Source: Capnocytophaga sputigena (GTDB lineage: Bacteria; Bacteroidota; Bacteroidia; Flavobacteriales; Flavobacteriaceae). Taken from it: a stretch of DNA of 64,000 nucleotides. The notes under the pieces were generated by a model that was not told the DNA's origin, made no database searches, and was given only the letters and a program-made list of their open reading frames with translations. The first letter of the stretch is position 1. The number at the start of each line of letters is the position of its first letter. The DNA is taken from NCBI RefSeq assembly GCF_900446695.1, contig NZ_UAVP01000009.1:188501-252500 (forward strand), written 5' to 3'. A program made the position numbers and the translations under genes. Below are positions 16,801 through 24,706 of the stretch, piece by piece.

Positions 16801-18454
16801 AGTACGCATCAAGTTGCTTTTTGTTCGTATGAAAGTGCCAATTATTCAAGGCTCAGCAGCAGTGTTGATGCAAGCAAAACTTCCTAATCCTTTTTGGATG
16901 CGTGGGTATGTAGCTGGGAATATGAACATCTTGGGGGGACTTATCAAAGGGCGTTTTAACTTTAAGGTAACTCTTGGAGAACAATGTGAATTTGCTAATA
17001 GCTCTGTGATGGATGGAATGAAAATTATCACTGATGTAAGCCCTAAGAACAACTCCGAAAAGGTAGATGTATTTACTACTCCACAAGCTACCTTCTCAAT
17101 GAAAGTCAATGAGCCTATTGTGATACCTGATGACAATGGTAAGACAACCTACAAAATCATCTTAGAAAAGTTTGAGGTAGTCGATGATAAAGGACAAGCA
17201 GTTGCTGGGGGTATAGAGTGGTCTCGTGCTAAAGACCGTGCCAATTTTGTGTCTACTGACATACTCCCTCCTAATAAATCTTACAAAGCAAAGGTAGAAG
17301 TGAGTTTTCAAAAACAAGAAAATGGCATCTTCCGCCCTATAATGGAGAATGGACAAATAGTAAAGGAAATAGAAGTAAGAACCTTCACCACAGGCGATGC
17401 CCCTAACCATATTCCTTTGCAGAACATTGAGTATGCTTACCCTGTGGTAGACCAAAAATATTTCTTCAAAGAGGAATATGATAAAGGCTATATCAAGCTC
17501 AAACGCGGTCAGGATTATCTATTTGATATTCCTAATTGGGAGACAGAGGTGCACATTACCCAGAGCGATAGCAACAAAGCACAAAAAACCTCATTTGTCT
17601 ACGATTCTACCACTAATGAAATTAGCTATACAATGCCAGAGATTAAAACCTCACAAGCCTATCAAATGAGTATTATAAGCTATCAGAAAGGTAAGAAAGA
17701 GCCACAACAAAAAGAACAAGAGCCAGAGAACATCAATATTAAAGAAACTCAAGAAGGCAATGATTATGAGATTGCTCAAAACAAAGCTGAAGAGCTATCT
17801 AAAGAAGGAGAAATCAATCGTCTGATCTATGCTTTTGCAAGTAGCAAACATAGAACTTTTTCTGAGAAAATTGCAGCTGTCAAGGTAGATGATCACCAAT
17901 TTGAAAATATATCTCCAAGAGTAAAATCTCTTAAAAATATGATTAAAAAAGGTGAGCCTTTTGAAGAGATGGATTTAGTAGAGACCGCTTACACAGGAAA
18001 TCAAGCCCTTATCAGTGTAGAAGCTACCTTAGACGATGCTTATTTCCGGGAAGATATAAACCCAATACTCTACTCACAGTTGCCTATTGATGGTAGATTT
18101 ACCATCAAAAACCGCGATGTGCAAGAATATGGGCTTGTGCCTAAAAAAGCTATATCTATTGATAATTATTATCTTACAAGTGTACGAAATAATACAATAA
18201 CACCATTTGTATTAGAGTTTTTCCCATACATATATGATATATCTTTTGCTTATATGAATGATTATAAAGACATAGAAAATCAAATAGTCAGCTTAGCGTC
18301 AGATAGAGGAATATCACAACTGAATGGAGCAAATCATTTTCTAAGATCTGATTTTAAATCTATAAGAAAAGGGGATTATAAAATCTTAATGCGATATACC
18401 CTACCAGGAAACAAAAAAACATCTGAAGGAATACAAATATACAAAAAATGGTAA
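13871..18454 (+). CDS. Very large secreted beta-strand-rich protein of unknown function
   Basis: A 1527-residue protein with a signal peptide (MKTHLFTYFFLLSVVAFSQ). Most of the sequence is repeated amphipathic strand material with glycine turns (GAVEFSRNLILPLE, VKAQLRGEIVLPVT, NMNILGGLIKGRFNFKVTLG), compatible with a long outer-membrane or extracellular beta structure. Around residues 1060-1190 there is an Ig/Fn3-like segment (TDVSPKNNSEKVDVFTTP..., ILPPNKSYKAKVEVSF) as in large Bacteroidota surface proteins. The last 250 residues are charged, more AT-rich and include a Lys/Glu/Gln-rich linker (about 1275-1315), then an unrelated C-terminal domain. It is 3 nt from the PorV-like gene, so the two are an operon. 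I cannot name the family; a structural or carrier role linked to the toxin island is inference. Confidence 0.6.
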   Translation: MKTHLFTYFFLLSVVAFSQPTKAIDTLKAKGVSTMQTIEKEELWANRISMKELASLPVGIKTRRDGDNATYAIGISKAVFHEGYTEVEVFAKVDIPQKGDDGRPISLFFGATNIKLSKQGGIIGEAKLALLGDVSIPINKDTWQLSLYGGFDMSTGKTEDLTYVEIDCDGFKKLKLSGAVEFSRNLILPLENATVNEAKESTMVTLSNGRQMSAPNRVRGLFNIEAASWNDIVVKVSLEPFVLAKKQNGQNYEGNFQFLVKDAVLDLSDLKNDDAVKFPNSYQKKGLLLPSEDLWKGIYVDKFEIGLPVEFKTSEKAAKNERVRVGASGLIIDKYGLSGDFFAENVFTLNEGITDKENAWAYSLDYLSVQIETNRFVKAQLRGEIVLPVTKMQKENNGKKLGLNYEGLISEGDYKLVVQTKDTIAFDIWKAKAQLFENSSVELRVAEGHFLPKANLHGRIDFAANRSHNDATTNTLAKKTLDFKGITFENLTLQTVSPMIQVGNMSYKGDISFGNFPVSIKRFEVKANDKQANLYFDLALNLMDKSEFAAEAKVGILGELSSESARTQWQFKGLDVSAIKIDTKFSGFTMRGQLDLLENHPVYGNGFNADLQVSVNGGFDVKAKAIFGRKEFRYWYFDASAKLSTGYLINGFGGGAYYKMRRADFASPSEFSPTGLTYEPDPKAGLGLKALVSFAIGSDKVFNGEAAFEMRFNQRGGLDYASIYGKGNVLAEIPGLDQVSNLVSKVNKSLESKAAFLRLETNPDNQSSFQRRFLPMAETAVPSSNDNSAVIQFKAAIQFDIENNSTHGTLDTYINGGFIAGLGENGRAAWAVFHKDPKDWYLYIGTPDDRAGIKLGVGSISLKTGSYFMAGTQLPGSPPPPVEVAQILGRDINELNYMRDENTLANAGGIAFGSNLSIDTGDLAFLIFYANFKAGVGFDLMLKDYGEAACKNTGKQVGINGWYANGQSYAYLQGELGVRIKLLFVRMKVPIIQGSAAVLMQAKLPNPFWMRGYVAGNMNILGGLIKGRFNFKVTLGEQCEFANSSVMDGMKIITDVSPKNNSEKVDVFTTPQATFSMKVNEPIVIPDDNGKTTYKIILEKFEVVDDKGQAVAGGIEWSRAKDRANFVSTDILPPNKSYKAKVEVSFQKQENGIFRPIMENGQIVKEIEVRTFTTGDAPNHIPLQNIEYAYPVVDQKYFFKEEYDKGYIKLKRGQDYLFDIPNWETEVHITQSDSNKAQKTSFVYDSTTNEISYTMPEIKTSQAYQMSIISYQKGKKEPQQKEQEPENINIKETQEGNDYEIAQNKAEELSKEGEINRLIYAFASSKHRTFSEKIAAVKVDDHQFENISPRVKSLKNMIKKGEPFEEMDLVETAYTGNQALISVEATLDDAYFREDINPILYSQLPIDGRFTIKNRDVQEYGLVPKKAISIDNYYLTSVRNNTITPFVLEFFPYIYDISFAYMNDYKDIENQIVSLASDRGISQLNGANHFLRSDFKSIRKGDYKILMRYTLPGNKKTSEGIQIYKKW

Positions 18455-18457
18455 GGT

Positions 18458-19549
18458 ATGATTAAGTATATTTTTATACCCCTATGTATTCTCTATATCA
18501 CTGCAGGGTTCTCTCAAGAGAGTCCTGCTATTACTACTGCCTTTCCTTTTTTGCTTATTTCCACCGACCCTATCGCCTCTGGGATAGGGGATATAGGCGT
18601 TGCTTCTTCAGCTGATGCTTTTTCTCAGAAGTGGAACTCATCTAAGTATCTATTTGCAGAAAACACATCTGCCATAGCTGCTACTTACACGCCTTATCTG
18701 AGCTCAATTGCCAAAGATATTTTCTTAGGTAATATAACTTATTACAAAAAATATAGGCGTAGTGCTTTGGGTTGCTCATTTACTTATTTTAGTGTAGGAA
18801 AAGTAGAGCTCAATCAGAACTATGGCAATCAAACCTTGAGTTTGGGCAATTACCGCCCCACAGAGTTTGCTTTTGACCTTTCTTATAACCTACTGCTCAG
18901 TGAGCACTTTGCTATGGGGGTTACGGCCCGCTACATACGCTCTGCCTTACAGCTCCCGACCGATGACCGTAGTGTTGCCAATGGGATTGCCTTTGACATC
19001 TGTGGTTATTACACCTCAAAAGAACATCTTATCAGTGATTATATCGGGAGTTATACTTTAGGGTTTCAACTCTCTAATTTAGGACAAAAGGTAAAATACG
19101 ATAAACTCGGACAAGAGTTCTTCATTCCTACTAACCTAAGAATAGGAGGTGGCTATCATTTACATATTGATCAAAGCAATGCTTTATCACTGCTCATTGA
19201 AGCGAATAAACTCTTAGTACCCTCCCCTCAAAAGGACAGAAGTGAGCAGCATAAGACTTTCTTAGAGGGCATATTTAGCTCTTTTACAGATGCACAAGGT
19301 GGTATTACAGAGGAACTCCAAGAGGTTTCTCTATCCTTTGGAGTATCGTATAATTTTGAAAATACTTTCTTCCTACGCACAGGTTATTTCACAGAAAGTG
19401 AACTTAAAGGTTATCGCAAATACCTAACTATAGGCACGGGCTTTAGCCTTAATAGCATTCAATTAGATTTTTCTTATCTTTTTAATACTTCAAAAGTTCC
19501 CAATCCACTAAGTTCTTCTTTAAGAATTGGGATACAATATAAACGTTAA
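18458..19549 (+). CDS. PorV/PorQ-family outer-membrane protein (type IX secretion-associated)
   Basis: A 363-residue protein with signal peptide (ending GFSQ) and the N-terminal hallmark of PorV/LptO proteins: PFLLISTDPIASGIGDIGVA followed by SSADAFSQKWNSSKYLFAEN. The rest forms FadL-like barrel strands ending in LRIGIQYKR. In the type IX system PorV is an outer-membrane protein that receives cargo proteins from the translocon and presents them to the sortase. It starts 3 nt after the 1527-residue gene. As there are no other type IX genes here, I read it as a dedicated paralogue serving the neighbouring surface proteins, not necessarily the main PorV. A hairpin terminator follows at 19606. 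Confidence 0.75.
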   Translation: MIKYIFIPLCILYITAGFSQESPAITTAFPFLLISTDPIASGIGDIGVASSADAFSQKWNSSKYLFAENTSAIAATYTPYLSSIAKDIFLGNITYYKKYRRSALGCSFTYFSVGKVELNQNYGNQTLSLGNYRPTEFAFDLSYNLLLSEHFAMGVTARYIRSALQLPTDDRSVANGIAFDICGYYTSKEHLISDYIGSYTLGFQLSNLGQKVKYDKLGQEFFIPTNLRIGGGYHLHIDQSNALSLLIEANKLLVPSPQKDRSEQHKTFLEGIFSSFTDAQGGITEELQEVSLSFGVSYNFENTFFLRTGYFTESELKGYRKYLTIGTGFSLNSIQLDFSYLFNTSKVPNPLSSSLRIGIQYKR

Positions 19550-19605
19550 GAGCCTTTTCCTACGACTTCGGAGTGCTACATTCTGCGCTCCCTTGCACAC
19601 AAGTA

Positions 19606-19643
19606 GTTTTGAGCAGCTGAAAAGGTTTTAAGCTGCTCAAAAC
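19606..19643 (+). terminator. Strong hairpin after the PorV-like gene
   Basis: Perfect 13-bp arms, GTTTTGAGCAGCT at 19606-19618 and AGCTGCTCAAAAC at 19631-19643, with a 12-nt loop. It lies 57 nt after the stop codon. There is no long T-run, so it may be a transcript-stabilising hairpin or a weak terminator. Confidence 0.6.
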
Positions 19644-19674
19644 ACAACTTGTTACCATCGGGTGATCGTAAAAC

Positions 19675-19691
19675 ATAGCCCTTCGGGCTAT
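19675..19691. other. Small hairpin (ATAGCCC / GGGCTAT)
   Basis: Seven-base perfect arms around TTC, giving a CUUCGG-like tight loop in RNA. A further six-base hairpin (AGGGTA / TACCCT) lies at 19744-19759. No gene is visible in this stretch on either strand. Confidence 0.5.
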
Positions 19692-19850
19692 ATTTAGGTT
19701 AGCCTACAAACTGCGCCACAGCGCACTCATCTACATATTTTGAAGGGTATTTTTACCCTAAAAACAAGATTTTTGCTTTATGCTGCAAAACATTGTGTTT
19801 TGAGTGTCTTTTGTTTTATTAACTTATTGATTTATAGATATTAATCTGTT

Positions 19851-20051
19851 CTAACGTTACAACGTTGTAACGTTAGAACGCTCGTACGTACCAACGTATG
19901 TAAGTGTGTGCGAATGTATGTATGTACAATCGTACTAATATACGTACATACGAACTAACATACGTGCGTGTGAACGTATGTACTTACGAACGAGCATATG
20001 AACGTACTAACGTACGTAAGTGCGTACGAACATACGTTAGTTGGTACGTAC
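19851..20051. repeat. Degenerate 4-nt-periodic sequence (ACGT-like units), about 200 bp
   Basis: Split in fours, the sequence reads as about 50 variants of ACGT: ACGT, ATGT, ACGA, ACTA, ACAT, GCGT, AAGT and so on, nearly all beginning with A or G and having T or A at the end. Because ACGT and CGTA-type words are self-complementary the tract can pair with itself in many registers. One frame gives a Tyr/Arg/Thr/Val-rich artefactual peptide. It is non-coding in my reading. It sits between the hairpins of the toxin island and a long palindrome. Confidence 0.8.
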
Positions 20052-20093
20052 TTATCTATGCCCTCTCTCCGCATATTTTTTTTGGCAAAAAAA

Positions 20094-20308
20094 GCCGCTT
20101 ATGGAACTTGACGTTTACGAGAGCAAGCCGACCGTAGGGTTTTAGCGGCACAAGGTTTGGACTGAAAAAATACTACCTAAACAAGCGAAGCGCAGCGACC
20201 GCGCGAAGTAATGGTGGAGATTTTTTTAGTACAACCGAAGGCTTGACCTTGTGCCGAATCAAAACACGTAGGTAACTTTGCTCTCGCGAGCGCAATTCTA
20301 TAAGCGGT
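20094..20308. repeat. Nested 215-bp imperfect palindrome
   Basis: Three pairs of arms are arranged around one centre near 20201: CCGCTTAT at 20095-20102 with ATAAGCGG at 20300-20307; CGAGAGCAA at 20118-20126 with TTGCTCTCG at 20278-20286; CGGCACAAGGT at 20146-20156 with ACCTTGTGCCG at 20246-20256. A further weaker pair (GGACTGAAAAAAT with ATTTTTTTAGTAC) lies inside. The central part is GC-rich (AGCGAAGCGCAGCGACCGCG). It could be a structured RNA or a recombination/transfer site of the adjacent integrase-bearing element. Confidence 0.75.
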
Positions 20309-20355
20309 TATTTCTAAAAATAAGACTGTTATAATTAATATCATAGAAAATAAAA

Positions 20356-20383
20356 AGCCACAGAGAAATGCTCTCTATGGCTT
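20356..20383 (-). terminator. Terminator of the integrase gene
   Basis: On the minus strand AGCCATAGAGA and TCTCTGTGGCT form a hairpin with one mismatch, followed by TTTTTATTTTC. It lies about 28 nt beyond the stop codon of the recombinase gene. Confidence 0.75.
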
Positions 20384-20410
20384 AAAATAGCTATTAAGTT
20401 CTATAAATAT

Positions 20411-21649
20411 TTATACTTGCTGTGTCATCTGTGCGAATTGGTCGAATTTCTGGACGATTAGATCTACATCCTTACTGATTTTATTGTTCGTTATCTTGGC
20501 ATAAATCTGGGTAGTACGCAAATCTTTGTGTCCCATCATCTTGCTAACACTCTCCAATGGGATACCTTCTGTTACAAAAAGTGTCCCAAAGGTATGTCTT
20601 GCCCAGTGAAAAGATATAGGTTTATGCTTTACACTCCCACAATCAGCCATAATGGTTTTCAAATGGGTATTACAGGTAGCATTGCAGATTCTTGGAAATA
20701 AATAATCATCTTTAGTCAGTCCCTCATACTTTTTGATAATATTTTGAGCGACTTCTAACAAACGCACATTAGAGGCAGTATTAGTCTTTTGTCTGCGTTT
20801 GATAATCCACATATTCCCATCAAAAAAGGTTTGTATATGGGTCTTTTTAAGCTGTTGTACATCTACGAAAGCAAAACCTGTAAAGCAACTAAAAACAAAC
20901 ATATCACGAGTGAGTTCAATACGCTTATTCTTAGGCTCGTAAGCGATGAGCTTCTCAATTTCTTCCCTGACTAAATAGCCTCTATCAGTCTCCTGCATTG
21001 TAATGTGGAAATTCCTAAAAGGGTCTTTGTATATCAACTCTTGATCCACTGCCATTGAAGTCATCTTTTTAAGCGGCAAAATATACGTCAAGACTATGCC
21101 GATATTTATTCTCAGGTAATAATCAAAATCATTGATAAACTCCTCTGTAAGCTCTCTAAAAGTGATATCCTTACGCTTGTATTTGTAGGAGATGAAGTTT
21201 CTAAGATGGTTATAAACAAGGCGATATGATTTAAGTGTGCTGAGTGCTCGAGTGCCTTTTTCATACATCTTGGTAAAGTCTTTCAAAAACTTTTTGTAGA
21301 AAGAGAGTAGCGTTTCTTCCGTTACATCAAAGCCCAAAAAGGTATTTTTGAGTTTGTCAGCAGTTACAAAATTATCGTGCTTTATCAGTTCATCATAAAG
21401 CGATTGCAAACGGGTACGAACCTCATCTAATTTGAGGTTTATCTTTAGTGCCTCATCAGCTTTACCAGAGACACGTCCGAACTTTAAGTCCCATTTATCA
21501 GGGAGTACTTCCTGCTTAGTGCTAAACTGTGCTTGTTTGCCATCAATGGTAATTCTGCACATAATAGCGACCTTGCCATTCTTCTTGGGTGCGTTCTTTT
21601 TGAGGTAAAAGAGCACCTTAAACGTTGATTTTCTGTTCTGTTTCATCAC
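20411..21649 (-). CDS. Tyrosine recombinase/integrase of the Bacteroidota mobile-element type
   Basis: 412 residues in three parts: an arm-binding N-terminus (KSTFKVLFYLKKNAPKKNGK... CRITIDGKQAQFST), a SAM-like core-binding domain (about 105-210), and a catalytic domain. The catalytic HxxR is in SFHWARHTFGT, followed by MMGHKDLRTTQIYAKI with the second His and the nucleophilic Tyr. At the place of the first catalytic Arg the sequence reads CFTGFAFVDVQQL, so that Arg is absent, as in IntDOT of CTnDOT. The gene has its own terminator. Such enzymes integrate, excise or invert DNA. No other transfer genes are present, so the element it served is probably decayed; the palindrome downstream may be its site. 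Confidence 0.85.
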   Translation of the reverse strand: MMKQNRKSTFKVLFYLKKNAPKKNGKVAIMCRITIDGKQAQFSTKQEVLPDKWDLKFGRVSGKADEALKINLKLDEVRTRLQSLYDELIKHDNFVTADKLKNTFLGFDVTEETLLSFYKKFLKDFTKMYEKGTRALSTLKSYRLVYNHLRNFISYKYKRKDITFRELTEEFINDFDYYLRINIGIVLTYILPLKKMTSMAVDQELIYKDPFRNFHITMQETDRGYLVREEIEKLIAYEPKNKRIELTRDMFVFSCFTGFAFVDVQQLKKTHIQTFFDGNMWIIKRRQKTNTASNVRLLEVAQNIIKKYEGLTKDDYLFPRICNATCNTHLKTIMADCGSVKHKPISFHWARHTFGTLFVTEGIPLESVSKMMGHKDLRTTQIYAKITNNKISKDVDLIVQKFDQFAQMTQQV

Positions 21650-22221
21650 TCTGTTTATTTGGTTACAAAATTAGAATAAACGGAGTTATCTCACAATATG
21701 AAAACAAACGCAAAACACTGAAATATAGTCTATTACAATTAATTCAGTCAAAATGGTAATAGGTAATGATTTAGAGACCTAACTTTGTCCAACTCTGAAA
21801 ATCCTTTGCTGGAAAGGCTTTCCAAAGTATCTCAGTGATTTTGTAACAACCTGTTATAGTGATTATTACATTTTATTGCGTTGAGATGCTTTTTTTTGTT
21901 CATTTGGAAAAAAAAGAACACCAAAATTCAGGAACTTTGGGCAAAGATACAATAATTCATTGGATTATTAGCTTTTTAAGTGTAGAAAAAAAGATTTAGC
22001 TTTAATAAAGGAGTGCAACCAGATGTTTATTTTCTTGATGTAACTTGAAATCGAATGCTCCTATTAGGGTTTATCTCCAAGTTTCTAAAAAAAACGTTTA
22101 AATACGTTTATTATATACACCCAAGACTACAAGGTTGACGAAAAATAAATGTAAAACATACCCTTACAACCTCTTATCAAAGTATACTTTTCAAGCTACA
22201 AACATATAGCTCTTTACCAAA
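21650..22221. other. Gene-free stretch between integrase and pectate lyase
   Basis: 572 bp, AT-rich, with no convincing ORF or RNA. A minus-strand TATCTTTG (21942-21949) resembles a -7 box and could drive the integrase gene, but lies almost 300 nt upstream and has no TTG at the right distance. No repeat matching the element ends was recognised. Confidence 0.45.
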
Positions 22222-23856
22222 CTACTTACCCGAATAAGCATCAATAAGTGCTTCCAATGCTGGTATAGGAGTAGAATTCGTATCTTCGATAGCATTGTTA
22301 AATTTAAACTGCAAAGAGCCATGATTCAAACGTCCTGCTCCATAGAATCCCGTGACTTGAGAAGGAACAAGAGAGGTTGCATCTGGGTTATACGAATACA
22401 TTAGTGCAGTATTTGTATCAAAGTTGTTATAGGTATTTCCACCATAAAGCGTTTTAACAGAGGCTGGTACTTTTTCATTACGTGAAATAGCATGATAAAA
22501 ATCAAAGCTGCTATTATTATCTGCATAGCTAATTGGAGTATAAGCATTCTCTGATCCCTTCTCTGTAAATAAACTCCCATACTCTTTCACCATACCTCCA
22601 GGCTCACCAGAGAATTTGCCAGCACCTTTTTCATCACTTCCCTGCTTTGATATCAAGATAGGATTCTTTGTAGCACGAAAATAGTTATTTTCTGAGAAAA
22701 CACTGCAACCCATCGTTGCACCAATTCCATATTTTGCACAACCATCATAGTAGTTATTCCATAAATGAACGCTAATCGTACGAACACGTGCATGACGAGA
22801 GTCACTATGATCAAACCAGTTGTGGTGATAAGTGATATAATTAGGACCTGTTTCTTTATTCATACCACACATACTTGTCTTTCCTGTGTCCCAGAAATGA
22901 CAGTTGTCTATTGTGACAAACTTTGAATCAGTCTTCACATCAATAGAACCATCTCCCTTAATATGATCTCCACCGCTCGCCTTTCCGTAGAATAAATCCA
23001 TGTGATGAACCCATATATTAGAATTATTTGTGTCAAGTGACACACCATCGTCCATAGCTCGCATGATACCTAAATTGCGAAATTCAACACTCTTAGCATT
23101 CCTTACTAAAAAGCCAAAACCATAGATACTAGCATCCTCACCAATTCCTTCAATGGTAATATTCATCTCACTATCTGCCTGCTTTCCCTTAATCTGTATA
23201 CCTTCTGTACTGCTTCCAAAAGCATCAGTATCACTATTTCTAAGCAAACCTAAGATTCTAACAGACAATGGTGTGGTGATATTACCTTTCTGATAAGCGT
23301 TGAGAATAGCCTGAAGACCTGTGAACGTAGCCTTACCTAAACGAGCACTGACTGTTTTAGCATTGTCTTTATTTACATAAATAACAACCGCACCAGACTT
23401 CAATGTACCATCATCATTATAAGCACCTACACCCGAATAATTCTTATGAGCAAAGCCCTCACGTAGATAATTCAAGACTTTCAGCCCTGTTACCTCACCT
23501 GATTCGGTTTCTTTCCCAACTTTTACAGCTACGATTTTCAGAGAATAAGTACCAGCTTTTAATCCTGGAATATCAACTCGTACATAGCCATTATATAAGC
23601 GTATCAACTCGGCATCAACCTTGCTATAATCAGCATGTTGCCCACCTTTCACATAAACATTATAACCATCAGCTCCAGCTATAGGTTTCCATTTAGCGTA
23701 AACAGTCTCTAACCATCCTTTTGCCTCAGTGATTATCACTCCATTTCCTATTGTCTTACTCTCCACAGTTTTTGTTGTATCAGCAGAAATGCAAGCCGAT
23801 GTATTAACCCATAAAAATAAGAACAATAAAATATTCTTATACAATCTAATGCTCAT
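22222..23856 (-). CDS. Secreted pectate lyase, polysaccharide lyase family 1
   Basis: 544 residues with a signal peptide (first about 25), an Fn3-like module (about 45-130: YAKWKPIAGADGYNVYVKGG ... LKAGTYSLKIVAVK) and a right-handed beta-helix. Family 1 motifs are clear: VEFRNLGIMRAMDDGVSLD, IWVHHMDLF, GDGSIDVKTDSKFVTI with Ca-binding Asp residues, and YHHNWFDHSDSRHARVR with the catalytic Arg. It would cleave polygalacturonate by beta-elimination outside the cytoplasm. No pectin-utilisation genes lie next to it; the SusC/SusD pair is 6.5 kb away and divergent. The adjacent integrase suggests it came in by transfer. A Cys in NTSAC at the end of the signal is not a good lipobox. Confidence 0.88.
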   Translation of the reverse strand: MSIRLYKNILLFLFLWVNTSACISADTTKTVESKTIGNGVIITEAKGWLETVYAKWKPIAGADGYNVYVKGGQHADYSKVDAELIRLYNGYVRVDIPGLKAGTYSLKIVAVKVGKETESGEVTGLKVLNYLREGFAHKNYSGVGAYNDDGTLKSGAVVIYVNKDNAKTVSARLGKATFTGLQAILNAYQKGNITTPLSVRILGLLRNSDTDAFGSSTEGIQIKGKQADSEMNITIEGIGEDASIYGFGFLVRNAKSVEFRNLGIMRAMDDGVSLDTNNSNIWVHHMDLFYGKASGGDHIKGDGSIDVKTDSKFVTIDNCHFWDTGKTSMCGMNKETGPNYITYHHNWFDHSDSRHARVRTISVHLWNNYYDGCAKYGIGATMGCSVFSENNYFRATKNPILISKQGSDEKGAGKFSGEPGGMVKEYGSLFTEKGSENAYTPISYADNNSSFDFYHAISRNEKVPASVKTLYGGNTYNNFDTNTALMYSYNPDATSLVPSQVTGFYGAGRLNHGSLQFKFNNAIEDTNSTPIPALEALIDAYSGK

Positions 23857-23904
23857 AAATCTCTTTTTTAGTTTTTTTATAAATACTTATTTTCTATGAA
23901 ATTA

Positions 23905-23917
23905 GGTCATGTTGACC
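23905..23917. promoter_or_regulatory. Small palindrome upstream of the pectate lyase gene
   Basis: GGTCA-TGT-TGACC lies 49 nt before the start codon of the lyase gene. An odd-spaced 5-bp dyad of this kind could be an operator. No promoter box fits around it, and the remaining stretch to 24114 shows nothing else. Confidence 0.3.
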
Positions 23918-24114
23918 ATAAATAAATTACGAATTATGTGAGAATCGAACTTAATAAATAAACTACAAATATTCTATTAACGTCAATAAACTCATTCTAT
24001 ACATATTCCAATATGCAAAGTTTATGAAGTTGTTTTAAACTTTTTAAATAAAATAAAAGTTCCCGAAAATTAGTAATTTTGTGTTTAAACACGTTTAGCA
24101 TATTTAATTCATTA

Positions 24115-24504
24115 TCAACATACCACAAATGAAAAATCCAATTCTATTTCCTGCATTTCTTTTATCAAATAGATAATATATGAAGGCAGTCTAAAACCTC
24201 CATTGTCATAAGATGATATGATAGAACAATATATATTTCCTTTTTTAATATTGAATTTTTTACAAAGCTGAATAATTGTATTGACATCTTCTTTGTGATT
24301 CATATCTATAATAATGTTTCTATGCTCCTCATTCACCTCAAAGTCTAAATCTAAACTCACCATTGAATGTTGTATCTCAATAAATTGGTCAAGCCCCATA
24401 TTCAGCATTCTGAAAGCACAATTCACTTCATCAATTCCATTTTCTCTTTGTATATTCATCATAAAATTAATTTTCGCTGTATTTTTTGCACCTATTTGGA
24501 ACAT
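24115..24504 (-). CDS. Uncharacterised 129-residue cytoplasmic protein
   Basis: No signal peptide or membrane segment. A compact alpha/beta sequence of alternating hydrophobic strands and helices (FEVNEEHRNIIIDMNHKEDV, IIQLCKKFNIKKGNIYCSII, LPSYIIYLIKEMQEIELDFSF). Its size and character resemble small immunity proteins, but I recognise no family. It begins 22 nt after the small membrane protein at 24527-24706 and is probably co-transcribed with it. Confidence 0.6.
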   Translation of the reverse strand: MFQIGAKNTAKINFMMNIQRENGIDEVNCAFRMLNMGLDQFIEIQHSMVSLDLDFEVNEEHRNIIIDMNHKEDVNTIIQLCKKFNIKKGNIYCSIISSYDNGGFRLPSYIIYLIKEMQEIELDFSFVVC

Positions 24505-24526
24505 TACCCATCTGGAATATTGCCTA

Positions 24527-24706
24527 TTAATTAAAAATAGATAATATAATTAATACCAAAAGTATTATTATTAGTATAAATGAATCAAAGACCCTTGCTA
24601 TATTCATTGGGTTGTCATCATTTTTCTTCTTTCTTTTATCCTTTATATAAAAAAGTGTAAGAACTATTAATACAATATAAATAGGGATATATTCTTTTGC
24701 TATCAT
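24527..24706 (-). CDS. Small membrane protein, 59 residues, two transmembrane helices
   Basis: MIAKEYIPIYIVLIVLTLFY is a first hydrophobic helix, followed by the basic loop IKDKRKKKNDDN and a second helix FILIIILLVLIILSIF before the stop. Start is the ATG complementary to 24704-24706. The longer overlapping frame at 24636-24860 on the same strand lacks such organisation. The pair with the downstream 129-residue gene could be a small toxin/immunity or membrane stress module; that is speculation. Confidence 0.55.
   Translation of the reverse strand: MIAKEYIPIYIVLIVLTLFYIKDKRKKKNDDNPMNIARVFDSFILIIILLVLIILSIFN

Noticed and set aside
19851-20051. CRISPR array
   Set aside because: The repeats are 4 nt and continuous; there are no direct repeats of 25-40 nt with unique spacers, here or elsewhere in the window.
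19904-20137. 77-residue Tyr/Arg/Thr/Val-rich frame
   Set aside because: It is produced by the 4-nt-periodic DNA and has no ribosome site or natural-looking end.
22222-23856. Pectate lyase as a lipoprotein
   Set aside because: The Cys in NTSAC lacks Leu/Val/Ile at position -3; a standard signal peptidase I site is more likely.
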